64,000 bases of DNA from Aminiphilus circumscriptus DSM 16581 (lineage in GTDB: Bacteria > Synergistota > Synergistia > Synergistales > Aminiphilaceae): assembly GCF_000526375.1 (NCBI RefSeq), contig NZ_JAFY01000007.1, forward strand, positions 682,001 to 746,000, given 5' to 3'. Shown one piece after another: positions 38,351 to 47,261 of the stretch (within the stretch, counting starts at the first letter, position 1; each line of letters begins with the position of its first letter). A program made the translations under genes and the position numbers. Under the pieces are notes generated by a model. That model worked only from the letters and a program-made list of their open reading frames with translations, did no database searches and was not told where the DNA came from.

Positions 38351-39065
38351 GGAAAATGTTTCCGTACCGAAACACGTGGCAATTATCATGGACGGAAACG
38401 GCAGATGGGCAAAAAAACGCCATTTACCCCGCGTCATGGGACACCATGAAGGTGTTCGCGCGGTAGAGCGGACTGTTCGGGCCGCCCGAGATGCGGGAAT
38501 CGCACATCTTTCCCTCTATGCGTTTTCCACGGAAAACTGGAAACGATCTCCCTCGGAAGTGGGGGGGCTCATGGGACTCTTCCGGTATTATGTCTCCAGC
38601 AAGATCGATGCCCTCAAGGCAGAAGGGGCCAGGATCCGTTTCGCCGGAAACCTCGCCGCTCTTCCCGAAGACATACGACAACTTCTTCGGAAAGCGGAGG
38701 GAGAAACAGCCTCGTGCACTGCCATTGACATGGTGGTCTGCCTGAACTACGGAGGACGCCAGGAGATCTTGGAGGCAATCAATGCGTTTCTGGAGGACCG
38801 CTCCAGAAACACCCTCTCTGACTCCGAACGGCCTTACCTTACGGAAGAGTTGTTACGGCGCTATTTTTACCTTTCTGACCTTCCCGATCCGGATCTCATC
38901 ATTCGAACCAGCGGGGAACTGCGAATGAGCAATTTCTGGCTTTGGCAAGGTGCATACAGTGAATTATATTTCTGTGACACCTTCTGGCCGGATTTTGGCG
39001 AAGAAGAACTCGAAAAAGCCCTTCGATCTTATGCGGAAAGAGAGCGCCGTTATGGCGGTGCTTAG
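38343..39065 (+). CDS. uppS: Undecaprenyl diphosphate synthase (cis-prenyltransferase)
   Basis: A 240-residue enzyme that makes the C55 lipid carrier for peptidoglycan and surface glycans. Signature motifs: IMDGNGRWAKKR near residue 16 and DLIIRTSGELRMSNFWLWQ near residue 192. ATG 38343 is eight bases before the end of the preceding gene with AGGGAGG upstream. It leads an uppS-cdsA-dxr-rseP-ispG run, a widespread order. Confidence 0.95.
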   Translation: MPEENVSVPKHVAIIMDGNGRWAKKRHLPRVMGHHEGVRAVERTVRAARDAGIAHLSLYAFSTENWKRSPSEVGGLMGLFRYYVSSKIDALKAEGARIRFAGNLAALPEDIRQLLRKAEGETASCTAIDMVVCLNYGGRQEILEAINAFLEDRSRNTLSDSERPYLTEELLRRYFYLSDLPDPDLIIRTSGELRMSNFWLWQGAYSELYFCDTFWPDFGEEELEKALRSYAERERRYGGA

Positions 39066-39876
39066 TTCAAGGGTCAGCGATCTTTTCCCCCGCGCTCTGA
39101 GCGGCTTTGCCGTTGTGCTCATCGTCTCCGCCGCCCTCTACCTCGGCGCATGGTGGTGGGCCGGCATTGTTTCGTGCATCGCCCTCGTGTCTCTCTGGGA
39201 ATTCTACGGAATGCTCGAACGAGAATTTCACGTCTCCCGTGGAATCGGCATTCTTGTCGGTATCGTGACGCTGGTTTTCACAGGATTGAGTTCACCTCTC
39301 GAATACTCGGTAGTCATTCTTCCTGCGTCGGTATTGCTCGTTCTGGCCATCGAGGTTCTGCGGAGACAGCTCGCAGGAACAAGCAATGCCATCCGCAATG
39401 CAGGAGGCACGCTTGCAGGTGTTCTCTACATCGTCTATCCTTGGTCTTTTCTCATCGAGATGCGCACGCGTGAATGGGGACTTCTGCTCACCGGGGCACT
39501 TTTGCTCTGTACTTGGAGTTGTGATGTCATGGCCTACCTTGTGGGCAACCGTTGGGGAAGGTTCTTGCTCTGCGAAAAAGTGAGTCCCAAGAAAACATGG
39601 GAAGGCGCTCTCGGAGGGTTTTGCGGAAGCCTGTTTACTGCGGGACTTCTTGCCTATATTTCCGGGGTCCCGCCTCTACCGCTGCTTTTCATCGGGTTGA
39701 TCTGCGGTTTGGTGGGACAACTCGGTGATCTTGCAGAATCAGTCCTAAAAAGAGAAACCGGAGTGAAAGACAGTGGATCCATCATTCCTGGACATGGGGG
39801 TATGCTGGACAGATTCGACAGCATTCTTTTCAGCGCCTCTTGTGTGTACATGCTTTTCGAGGTGATCTGGAATTGA
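39052..39876 (+). CDS. cdsA: Phosphatidate cytidylyltransferase
   Basis: A 274-residue integral membrane enzyme that makes CDP-diacylglycerol for phospholipid synthesis. The CDP-alcohol signature is KDSGSIIPGHGGMLDRFDS near the C-terminus, preceded by SPKKTWEGALGG. Several membrane helices cover the first two-thirds. ATG 39052 overlaps uppS by 14 bases; ATG 39031 is an in-frame alternative. Confidence 0.94.
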   Translation: MAVLSSRVSDLFPRALSGFAVVLIVSAALYLGAWWWAGIVSCIALVSLWEFYGMLEREFHVSRGIGILVGIVTLVFTGLSSPLEYSVVILPASVLLVLAIEVLRRQLAGTSNAIRNAGGTLAGVLYIVYPWSFLIEMRTREWGLLLTGALLLCTWSCDVMAYLVGNRWGRFLLCEKVSPKKTWEGALGGFCGSLFTAGLLAYISGVPPLPLLFIGLICGLVGQLGDLAESVLKRETGVKDSGSIIPGHGGMLDRFDSILFSASCVYMLFEVIWN

Positions 39877-41084
39877 TCGGGAATGGGTTTTCCAAGGGGA
39901 TAGCCATCATCGGTGCGACGGGTGCTGTGGGAAGGGCTGCTCTCTGGGTTTGCGAGACCTATGCGGATCGTTTCCCGGTTGTAGCCCTTGCAGCGCAAAG
40001 CAACGTCGAGGCCATGGAACAACTTGTCGTCAAGTTCCGACCGAAACTCGCGGCACTGACCGAACCTAAAGCAGGTCGCCGGCTTTCCGAAAAACTTTTC
40101 GGGACAAGTGTTTCCGTGGCGAGCGGTGCTGACGCTCTCCTCGATGTGGTCCGACATCCCGAGGTGGAACATGTCGTGTTCGCATCCTCGGGGACGATGG
40201 CTATTCCGGCATTGCAGGAAACACTCCGTCTGAAAAAAGAAGCTTCGCTCGCAAACAAGGAGAGCATCGTCGTCGCAGGACCGTGGGTCATGCCTCTGAT
40301 TGATCACCCTTTGCAGCTCCGTCCGGTTGACAGCGAGCACAACGCGGTCTGGCAGGCTCTCATGGGCGAAATGGGACATGAGAGAGAAAAAACAGCACCT
40401 TCAACAAGAATCGATCGTGTTTATCTCACAGCATCCGGGGGTCCTTTCCGTTCTTTTTCCTCGGAGGAACTCCGCCGGGTGACACCGGAGATGGCACTGA
40501 AACATCCCGTGTGGGCAATGGGAGCGAAGATCACCATTGACAGCGCAACGCTCATGAACAAGGGGATTGAACTCCTTGAAGCCATGTCTCTGTTCGACCT
40601 CGATGCCGCACAGGTGTCCGCGCTGATCCATCCCGGATCCAAAGCCCATGCGATTGTCCGTTTCCGAGACGGCTGCAGCAAAATGCTTCTCTCCGCACCG
40701 GATATGCGGATCCCCGCAGCCATTGCAATGAGTTGGCCCATCAGGCTTCCCCTGGCGGAGGAAACGGCACTGCCGTGTTTCGACATGGAGAACTCTTTCG
40801 AGCTGCGCTTTGAGCCTCCCGACACGAAGCGCTTTCCCTGCCTCGCCCTCGCTCAGGAAACGGCTCGGCGCGGTGGTGCTTTCCCTACTCTACTCGTAGG
40901 CGCTGACGAGATCGCGGTGGAGGCTTTTCTTGCCCATCGCATCGCCTTCCCCGATATTGCCGGTGTTGTTGCACGCGTTCTCGACTCATGGCACGACGGT
41001 GCGCCGTCTTCCCTGGAGGACGCACTGTCCGTCCTCCAGGAAGGACGGCGACGGGCCGCGATAGCATGCCGGTCTTGCAACTGA
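39873..41084 (+). CDS. dxr: 1-deoxy-D-xylulose-5-phosphate reductoisomerase
   Basis: A 403-residue NADPH enzyme, the committed step of the non-mevalonate isoprenoid pathway. IGATGAVGRAAL near the N-terminus is the nucleotide-binding loop; LANKESIV, PVDSEHNAVWQ and ATLMNKGIELLEA are family blocks with metal ligands. TTG 39873 is six bases after GAGGTGAT and overlaps the cdsA stop. The presence of dxr and ispG here shows the MEP route. Confidence 0.94.
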   Translation: MIGNGFSKGIAIIGATGAVGRAALWVCETYADRFPVVALAAQSNVEAMEQLVVKFRPKLAALTEPKAGRRLSEKLFGTSVSVASGADALLDVVRHPEVEHVVFASSGTMAIPALQETLRLKKEASLANKESIVVAGPWVMPLIDHPLQLRPVDSEHNAVWQALMGEMGHEREKTAPSTRIDRVYLTASGGPFRSFSSEELRRVTPEMALKHPVWAMGAKITIDSATLMNKGIELLEAMSLFDLDAAQVSALIHPGSKAHAIVRFRDGCSKMLLSAPDMRIPAAIAMSWPIRLPLAEETALPCFDMENSFELRFEPPDTKRFPCLALAQETARRGGAFPTLLVGADEIAVEAFLAHRIAFPDIAGVVARVLDSWHDGAPSSLEDALSVLQEGRRRAAIACRSCN

Positions 41085-41102
41085 TCAAGGAGGTACATAT
41101 TT

Positions 41103-42137
41103 ATGACGATCCTTGCGTTTCTTTTCGTCATCGCGATCTGTGTGATCTCCCACGAATGGGGGCACTATATCACCGCACGGCTTTTCGGCGTCCAGGTCCA
41201 TGAGTTCGCCTTCGGAATGGGACCGGTTTTGTTCAGCAGAAAACGATGGAACACCCTTTGGACCTTTCGAATTTTTCCCGTCGGAGGCTTCGTTCGCCTC
41301 GCGGGCATGGGAGAGGAACGGGACAACGAAGAACTCCTTCCCGGAGGTGGATTTTTCGAAAAATCCGCATGGCAACGCTTCCTGATCCTCTCCGCCGGAG
41401 CAGCGTTGAATATTCTCCTCGCGGTTGGCATCACGGCATTCCTGCTCATGACCCGCGGTGTCATGGATTTGAAATCAACAACGATCGGCGAAATTATGAC
41501 CGAATACCCCGCAGCAGAAGCAGGATTGCGACAAGGAGACACCATTCTCGCCGTGAACGATGAACCCACGACGTCTTGGGAGTTCATGGCCAAGGCGCTT
41601 CGGGAGGCAGGACACCAAGGCACCGTACGAATTCTCGTGGAGCGGGGAAGTGATCGTTTCATCGTGGAAACCGCACTGCGAAAAGATCCCCAATCCGGAG
41701 CTTTCCTTTTCGGCATCCGTCCCAGGATCATTACCTATCCCTTTTTTGAAGCTCTGGGACGCTCTTTCGGCTATATTTTCGAAATGAGTCGGGACATCCT
41801 GTCGGGTATTCTCTCGTGGCTTTTTGGAAAGCAAAAGATGGACGTTACCGGTCCAGTCGGAATCGCCACCATGGCCGGCGAAGCGGTAAAACAGGGACTC
41901 TGGTCTTTTCTTTCCTTTCTCGCGGTGATCAATCTCAATCTCGGCATTTTGAATCTGCTTCCCTTCCCAGCCTTGGACGGAGGACGGTTGATTTTTCTGC
42001 TGGGAGAAATGCTCACGGGAAGAAAATTTCCGGAGCGTTGGGAATACTATGTCCATCTCGCTGGTTTCGTCGTGCTCATTTCCTTGATCCTTCTGGTGAC
42101 ATGGAAGGATATTGTGACCCTTGTAGGTTCTCAATGA
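41103..42137 (+). CDS. rseP: Site-2 zinc metalloprotease RseP family
   Basis: A 344-residue intramembrane protease. The HEWGH zinc motif (His17-His21) lies in the first helix, a single PDZ domain spans about residues 125-195, and NLLPFPALDGGR near residue 285 carries the third zinc ligand. The family cuts membrane-bound anti-sigma factors or signal remnants; the target here is unknown. A single PDZ instead of two matches the shorter B. subtilis-like RasP form. GGAGG precedes ATG 41103. Confidence 0.93.
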   Translation: MTILAFLFVIAICVISHEWGHYITARLFGVQVHEFAFGMGPVLFSRKRWNTLWTFRIFPVGGFVRLAGMGEERDNEELLPGGGFFEKSAWQRFLILSAGAALNILLAVGITAFLLMTRGVMDLKSTTIGEIMTEYPAAEAGLRQGDTILAVNDEPTTSWEFMAKALREAGHQGTVRILVERGSDRFIVETALRKDPQSGAFLFGIRPRIITYPFFEALGRSFGYIFEMSRDILSGILSWLFGKQKMDVTGPVGIATMAGEAVKQGLWSFLSFLAVINLNLGILNLLPFPALDGGRLIFLLGEMLTGRKFPERWEYYVHLAGFVVLISLILLVTWKDIVTLVGSQ

Positions 42138-42150
42138 GCGGAGGTATCCT

Positions 42151-43191
42151 ATGCACACCGTGGTGATCGGAGGACTTACCATCGGAGGCGACGCTCCCGT
42201 TCGCGTGGAAAGCATGCTGAAAACACCGGTGGCGGACGTGGCTGGATGCCGAAAAGAGCTGGAGGCGCTCCGAAAAGGTGGCTGTGAACTCGTTCGAGTC
42301 GCTTTTCCCACGAAGGAAACGGCACCGATGCTGGAAGTCCTCCTCCGTGACGCGACGCTTCCCCTCATGGCGGACATCCACTTTGACGCAGATCTGGCTC
42401 TGCGTGCGTTGGATATGGGATGTCCTTCCGTACGCATCAATCCGGGCAACATGCCCAAGAGAGACCTTGCCCGGATCACGGCCACTGCGGTTGCTTCCAA
42501 GGCAGTGATCCGGATCGGCGCGAACAGTGGTTCCCTCAACAACAAACAGATCGAAGACGCCCAGGGGGACAGAGGCAGGGCACTCGTAGAAGCCGTGAAA
42601 GAACAGGCCCGCCTTCTTCTGGATCATGGATTCCAAGACATCATTCTCTCAGCGAAAAGCACATCCGTCCGAGAGACCGTTGTGGCCAACACGCTCCTCG
42701 CGCAAACCTATCCCAGCTTGCCAATGCATGTCGGTGTGACGGAAGCCGGATCGGGCATGGATGGACTTGTGCGGAGTACTGCGGGGCTTTCCCTTCTCCT
42801 GGCTCAAGGAATAGGCGACACCTTGCGCGTCAGCCTGACCGGACCCTCGATTGAGGAGGTAAAGGCAGGATTTTCCATTCTCCGGGCACTGGAGTTACGG
42901 ATGTCCGGAGTGACTCTTATTTCCTGCCCCACCTGTGGCCGGAAACGGGTGGACGTAGCGGCGATCGTGGAAGCCCTTCGCAGGGAACTCGACTCATTCC
43001 CCGAGGGACTCACCTTGGCCGTCATGGGGTGCGAAGTCAACGGACCACGTGAGGCGAGCCACGCAGACTTAGGTATTGCCGGCGCACCGAAAGGAGTCGT
43101 TCTCTTTCGCCGCGGAGAGAAGATCGCGGAGTGTTCTTCTCTGGATATTTCCCGTATTGTGGAGGAACTCAAGAGAGTTCTTGAAAAGTGA
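42151..43191 (+). CDS. ispG: 4-hydroxy-3-methylbut-2-en-1-yl diphosphate synthase (GcpE)
   Basis: A 346-residue [4Fe-4S] enzyme of the non-mevalonate pathway. Cluster cysteines are seen in ISCPTCGRKRVD and MGCEVNGPREASHAD; the latter usually reads NGPGEA, so the Arg is a small deviation. SVRINPGN is another family block. GGAGG precedes ATG 42151. It completes the uppS-cdsA-dxr-rseP-ispG set. Confidence 0.94.
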   Translation: MHTVVIGGLTIGGDAPVRVESMLKTPVADVAGCRKELEALRKGGCELVRVAFPTKETAPMLEVLLRDATLPLMADIHFDADLALRALDMGCPSVRINPGNMPKRDLARITATAVASKAVIRIGANSGSLNNKQIEDAQGDRGRALVEAVKEQARLLLDHGFQDIILSAKSTSVRETVVANTLLAQTYPSLPMHVGVTEAGSGMDGLVRSTAGLSLLLAQGIGDTLRVSLTGPSIEEVKAGFSILRALELRMSGVTLISCPTCGRKRVDVAAIVEALRRELDSFPEGLTLAVMGCEVNGPREASHADLGIAGAPKGVVLFRRGEKIAECSSLDISRIVEELKRVLEK

Positions 43192-43276
43192 GAGGTGACG
43201 TTGCTCAGAGAATTTCGAGGAGGAGCGGTCTGCAAAACACTTACCTGGAGCAGGCGAAAAGCAAGGAGGAGCACGC

Positions 43277-44131
43277 ATGGAAATTATGGAAAAACGTCCC
43301 ATGGACATCTGGTTTACCGAATATTCCACGCCGAATCTACGACTCGGCCTTCGGATCACGGAGATTCTCCGCAACAGCAAGACACCGTATCAGGAACTGC
43401 TCGTGGCACAAACCAAGCAGTATGGGCGTATGTTGGCGCTTGACGGAGCCATTCAGCTTACGGAAAAGGATGAGTTCACCTACCACGAGATGATGGCTCA
43501 CATCCTTTTGTGCTCCCATCCAGCCCCTCGTCAGGTTCTTGTCGTGGGAGGCGGTGACGGCGGTATCGTTCGAGAGGTGGTTCGCCACGAAATCGTCGAG
43601 AGGGTTGTTCTTTGCGAGATCGATGAGGAGGTGATTCAGGCCTCCAGAGAGTTTTTCCCCACGGTGAGCTGTGCTCTCGACCACCCAAAGGTACAGATCA
43701 AACCCATGGACGCCCTTGTCTTCATCAAGGAAAACAGCAACGCCTTCGACATCATCATTGTTGACAGTACCGACCCGGTGGATTTCGCTGTCGGTCTTTT
43801 CGGGGAACCTTTTTTCCGTGACGTTTTCACGGCCCTTCGACCGGACGGAATGATGATTATCCAAACCGAGTCCCCTTTCGTTGAACCCATTCTCGTCGGA
43901 GACAGCCGCCGCGCCATGGCAAAGGTGTTTCAGAAAAGCGCTGTTTGTTGGGGAGCAATGCCTACTTATCCGACGGGTATGTGGACATACACCATCGGCT
44001 CAAAATCTTACGACACGCATCGCCCTCTGCGAAATGCACCGGAGGGTGTCAGGTATTACAGTTCGGCCCTGCACGAAGCAGCCTTTGTCCTTCCTCCGTT
44101 TCTACAGAAGATGGTGGAGATCGAAGAATAA
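43277..44131 (+). CDS. speE: Polyamine aminopropyltransferase (spermidine synthase)
   Basis: A 284-residue enzyme that transfers an aminopropyl group from decarboxylated SAM to putrescine. Motifs: VVGGGDGGIVREVVRH (about residues 88-103), the acidic CEIDEEVI, and VDSTDPVDFAVGLF with the catalytic Asp. AAGGAGG sits ten bases before ATG 43277; a later in-frame ATG at 43286 is possible. The 85-base gap before it holds two ribosome-site-like GAGG runs but no credible gene. Confidence 0.94.
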   Translation: MEIMEKRPMDIWFTEYSTPNLRLGLRITEILRNSKTPYQELLVAQTKQYGRMLALDGAIQLTEKDEFTYHEMMAHILLCSHPAPRQVLVVGGGDGGIVREVVRHEIVERVVLCEIDEEVIQASREFFPTVSCALDHPKVQIKPMDALVFIKENSNAFDIIIVDSTDPVDFAVGLFGEPFFRDVFTALRPDGMMIIQTESPFVEPILVGDSRRAMAKVFQKSAVCWGAMPTYPTGMWTYTIGSKSYDTHRPLRNAPEGVRYYSSALHEAAFVLPPFLQKMVEIEE

Positions 44132-44138
44132 AAACCGA

Positions 44139-44167
44139 TTGGCAGACAGATCGAAATGTGCTATAAC
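44139..44167 (+). promoter_or_regulatory. Sigma-70 type promoter of the arginine deiminase unit
   Basis: TTGGCA (44139-44144), a 17-base spacer and TATAAC (44162-44167) with an extended TG at -15. It starts 8 bases after the speE stop and about 45 bases before the arcA ribosome site GGGGAGG. Confidence 0.85.
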
Positions 44168-44219
44168 ACATCTTGTAAACTGACACAAAAATAGAGTTTA
44201 TTTCGGGGAGGCACATGCG

Positions 44220-45467
44220 ATGGAGAGTGAAAACCGCCCCTTTTTCGTCGACTCCGAAGTGGCACGTCTGAAGAGAGTGATGCTCCACAGACCTGGAAAA
44301 GAACTCGAGCGGCTTACCATCGACAACAAGGACGATCTCCTCTTCGACGATATTCTCTGGGTTGAAGAGGCCCAGAAGGAACACGACGCATTCGCCGAGA
44401 TGCTGCGCGATGACGGCGTGGAGGTCGTCTATTTCAAGAACTGCCTCGCTCAAATTCTTCGCGACGAAGAAGTCCGTTCCGCACTCCTTGATGAAGTGTT
44501 GGCGCTTGAAGCACTAGATGTCCCCTTGAGCGAAGCGCTAAAACGTTTCCTCATGGAAATGCCCGGTTCAGACCTGGCAGAGATTCTCATCGCGGGAATC
44601 ACGAAAAAAGAGACCCAAGCACTTCTGGGAGATCTGAACAGCCTCGTTCTCCGTGTTGCAAATGCCAACGATTTCTTCATTCGCCCTCTCCCGAACCTTT
44701 ACTTTCAGCGGGATCCCTATGTCTTTGTTCGCGATGGGGTCATCATCAGCGTCATGACGTTCAGCGCCCGTCGACGCGAACCACTTTACGCACGATACAT
44801 CTTCGAACACCATCCGTACTTTAAAGGAATCACCATGATTTTCGGCGGTGAAACCACCGATACCTACCCATACAATATTGAGGGCGGAGATGTCCTGGTC
44901 CTTTCCGAGGATACCGTTGCCATCGGCCTGAGCCAGAGAACGAGCCCGGGAGCGGCACAGATCGTGGGGCGGCGCCTTGCCCAACGGGTGGGTATCAAAA
45001 ACATCCTTGCAGTGGATATTCCCAAAGCCAGGACCTATATGCACCTGGACACGGTATTCACCATGGTCGATCGAGATGCCTTCACGATCTACCCCGGCAT
45101 CCGCAACGTCCTCGGCGTCTGGAAACTTACCTATGATGCAGGAGGCAACCTCGCGGAAATCACTCGCTTTGACGATCTCGGAGAAGCACTGAAGCGCACT
45201 TTGCACCTCGAGAATATCCGCTTCATCGAAACCGGTGGAGGCGATCCCGTGGCTGCCGCGAGGGACCAATGGAACGACGGTACCAATACGTTGTCTATCG
45301 CCCCAGGAAAAGTAGTGACGTATAGAAGAAATGTTGTCTCCAATCAGTGCCTCCGGGAACACGGCATCAAGGTTCTCGAAATCCGAGGCGCCGAACTCGG
45401 ACGAGGGCGAGGGGGGCCTCGCTGCATGAGTATGCCGCTGCTCCGAGAAGAGTTGAAAAACTCCTAA
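44220..45467 (+). CDS. arcA: Arginine deiminase
   Basis: A 415-residue enzyme that turns arginine into citrulline and ammonia, the first step of the ADI energy pathway. The catalytic cysteine is Cys402 in GGPRCMSMP; FQRDPYVF and the HLDTVFTMVD motif (His/Asp) complete the active site. GGGGAGG is eight bases before ATG 44220. It has its own strong promoter and is followed by arcB. Carbamate kinase and an arginine/ornithine antiporter are not in the window. Confidence 0.96.
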   Translation: MESENRPFFVDSEVARLKRVMLHRPGKELERLTIDNKDDLLFDDILWVEEAQKEHDAFAEMLRDDGVEVVYFKNCLAQILRDEEVRSALLDEVLALEALDVPLSEALKRFLMEMPGSDLAEILIAGITKKETQALLGDLNSLVLRVANANDFFIRPLPNLYFQRDPYVFVRDGVIISVMTFSARRREPLYARYIFEHHPYFKGITMIFGGETTDTYPYNIEGGDVLVLSEDTVAIGLSQRTSPGAAQIVGRRLAQRVGIKNILAVDIPKARTYMHLDTVFTMVDRDAFTIYPGIRNVLGVWKLTYDAGGNLAEITRFDDLGEALKRTLHLENIRFIETGGGDPVAAARDQWNDGTNTLSIAPGKVVTYRRNVVSNQCLREHGIKVLEIRGAELGRGRGGPRCMSMPLLREELKNS

Positions 45468-45554
45468 GGAACACTTCCGTCTCGTGGGAAATTCTCTCAA
45501 TTCTCCCTCGGGGCAAATACAGAAATGAGATCGAAAACGAGGAGGAGATGTCTC

Positions 45555-46502
45555 ATGCCACAAAACCTGAAGGGGCGCAGTTTTTTGACGTTGAAAGACT
45601 TCACGTCCCAGGAGATCGCCTATTTGCTCACACTCTCCGCAGACCTCAAGGCGAAGAAACGAGCGGGGATCCGTGGAGAATTGCTGAAGGGGAAAAATAT
45701 CGCTCTCATTTTTGAGAAACCCTCCACGAGAACGCGTTGTGCTTTCACTGTCGCCTGCATTGACGAAGGAGCACACCCCGAATACCTCGGGAAAAACGAT
45801 ATCCAGCTCGGCCACAAGGAAGATGTAAAAGATACGGCACGGGTGCTGGGGCGCATGTTCGACGGAATCGAATTCCGCGGTTTTAAACAATCCGTCGTGG
45901 AGGAACTTGCTGCCTTTGCGGGCGTTCCCGTGTGGAACGGCCTCACCGATAGATACCATCCTACCCAGATCCTTGCTGATTTTCTCACCCTTCAGGAAAA
46001 CTTCGGCTGCTTGAAAGGACTTAAGCTCGTGTATTGCGGAGATGGGCGCAATAATATGGGAAACTCTCTCATGATCGGATCTGCGAAAATGGGGATACAC
46101 TTTACGATTGCGGCACCGGAAAGCCTTTTCCCCGAGAAAGGACTTATTGAAGAATGTCGCGGTATTGCGGCCCAGACGGGAGCGGTGCTTGAATTTGAGA
46201 CAAACGCAAAAAAAGCCGTCGCGGGTGCTCATGCACTGTATACAGATGTATGGGCCTCCATGGGCGAGGAGGACAAACTCGCCGAGCGGAAGGCACTTCT
46301 CGGAAGCTATCAGATCAATGCGGAACTTATGGCATCGACGGGCAGAAGCGACACAATCTTTCTCCATTGCCTTCCTGCAGTGAAGGGAAACGAAGTTACC
46401 GAGGACGTGTTCGAATCCGCGGCATCGAAAGTTTTCGACGAGGCGGAGAATCGGCTGCACACGATTAAGGCCGTTATGGTCGCAACCATCGGCAACATCT
46501 GA
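45555..46502 (+). CDS. arcB: Ornithine carbamoyltransferase
   Basis: A 315-residue enzyme that in this setting splits citrulline to ornithine and carbamoyl phosphate (catabolic direction, inferred from the arcA neighbour). Carbamoyl phosphate site [12 protein letters not shown] near residue 48; ornithine site HCLPA near residue 263. ATG 45555 is behind GAGGAGGAG; an upstream in-frame ATG at 45525 lacks a ribosome site. The 87-base arcA-arcB gap has no visible terminator. Confidence 0.94.
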   Translation: MPQNLKGRSFLTLKDFTSQEIAYLLTLSADLKAKKRAGIRGELLKGKNIALIFEKPSTRTRCAFTVACIDEGAHPEYLGKNDIQLGHKEDVKDTARVLGRMFDGIEFRGFKQSVVEELAAFAGVPVWNGLTDRYHPTQILADFLTLQENFGCLKGLKLVYCGDGRNNMGNSLMIGSAKMGIHFTIAAPESLFPEKGLIEECRGIAAQTGAVLEFETNAKKAVAGAHALYTDVWASMGEEDKLAERKALLGSYQINAELMASTGRSDTIFLHCLPAVKGNEVTEDVFESAASKVFDEAENRLHTIKAVMVATIGNI

Positions 46503-46529
46503 AAAAACCAGAGCCTCCGAAACAAATCC

Positions 46530-46574
46530 TTGATCCAATATGCACCCCTGGGGTATAATTCAATCCCGGGGGTG
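46530..46574 (+). promoter_or_regulatory. Promoter with a GC-rich inverted repeat around the -10 box
   Basis: TTGATC (46530-46535), an 18-base spacer and a perfect TATAAT (46554-46559). A 10-base inverted repeat, CACCCCTGGG (46543-46552) and CCCGGGGGTG (46565-46574), one mismatch, flanks the -10 box symmetrically. This looks like an operator that would block RNA polymerase, or an early transcript hairpin. The regulated gene would be the zinc-ribbon protein. Confidence 0.7.
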
Positions 46575-46650
46575 TTGTTGTGGTTTCTCCTGGAAACCTC
46601 GTGAAAAATTTACGCAACATCGACATTTCCTGAAGAAGAGAGGTGAGTTT

Positions 46651-46815
46651 ATGACCGAGGCAAGGAAATTTCGCTGCGCGTCTTGCGGATATGTTTTCGA
46701 AGAGAGCACTGCCTCCACGTCCAAATGTCCGCATTGCCGAGAGCGTGTGCTCATTCTCCTTGAAGGCGAGCGCACACGAAAAAAACAGCAGTCCGGTTCC
46801 TGTTCCAGCGGGTGA
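46651..46815 (+). CDS. Small zinc-ribbon protein
   Basis: A 54-residue protein with two CxxC knuckles, CASCGY and CPHCRE, spaced 17 residues, as in FmdB/rubredoxin-like zinc ribbons, and a basic C-terminal tail ending in Ser/Cys/Gly. AGAGGTGA lies just before ATG 46651. The open frame extends upstream to 46540, but that would start before the likely transcription start. Function unknown; nucleic-acid binding or a regulatory role is possible. Confidence 0.72.
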   Translation: MTEARKFRCASCGYVFEESTASTSKCPHCRERVLILLEGERTRKKQQSGSCSSG

Positions 46816-46827
46816 GGTGTCTGACGC

Positions 46828-46852
46828 AGCGACCGTTGGTCGCTCGTTTTTT
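46828..46852 (+). terminator. Rho-independent terminator after the zinc-ribbon gene
   Basis: A 7-bp stem AGCGACC/GGTCGCT with loop GTT, then CGTTTTTT. It lies in the 41-base gap between the convergent zinc-ribbon gene and nikR. Confidence 0.85.
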
Positions 46853-46856
46853 ATTG

Positions 46857-47261
46857 TCAAATCGAGACAAAAGAGGGAGACACGCTCGCGAGAGATTTAA
46901 ACCCAGCTGCAGCCTCAAGAAATGTCTTTATCTGATTTACATCTCCTTTAAGAATAACGACCTCGAGGCAGCGCGCCTCATCCATGTGCACATGGGTGGT
47001 ACAGACAATAATGTCACCGAATTTATGCTGAAGATGGGTAAGTTCGTGAGCGACGTCGTGGTTGTGGTGGTTGTAGATCACCGTGAAGGCACCGCACACA
47101 TTACCAATGCCCTGCTCCCATTTTGCCTCGCTAACAAATGCACGAACTATTTGGCGAATGGCCTCTGACCTATTGGGATATCCTTTTCGGGCAATCCAAT
47201 CGTCCAGTTCGGTCAAAAGATCTTCCGTCATGGATACGCCGAATCGTACAGTCTGCCCCAT
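46857..47261 (-). CDS. nikR: Nickel-responsive transcriptional regulator NikR
   Basis: A 134-residue regulator: an N-terminal ribbon-helix-helix (TVRFGVSMTEDLLTELDDW) and a C-terminal ACT-like nickel-binding domain. Ni ligands are visible in YNHHNHD and THVHMDEARCLEVV, matching the His/His/His/Cys set of E. coli NikR. The start at 47261 is chosen at MGQTVRF, behind AAAGGGG; the frame extends upstream without family similarity. It likely represses nickel import when Ni is enough, which matters for the [NiFe] hydrogenase at the window start. No nickel transporter is adjacent. Confidence 0.92.
   Translation of the reverse strand: MGQTVRFGVSMTEDLLTELDDWIARKGYPNRSEAIRQIVRAFVSEAKWEQGIGNVCGAFTVIYNHHNHDVAHELTHLQHKFGDIIVCTTHVHMDEARCLEVVILKGDVNQIKTFLEAAAGFKSLASVSPSFVSI

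Noticed and set aside
44568-46538. A 656-codon antisense open frame across arcA and arcB
   Set aside because: It lies opposite two clear enzymes, has no ribosome site, and its composition is that of a shadow frame in GC-rich DNA.
46857-46900. Possible bidirectional use of the zinc-ribbon terminator by nikR
   Set aside because: The T-run is only on the plus side; there is no matching A-run before the stem to serve the minus strand.
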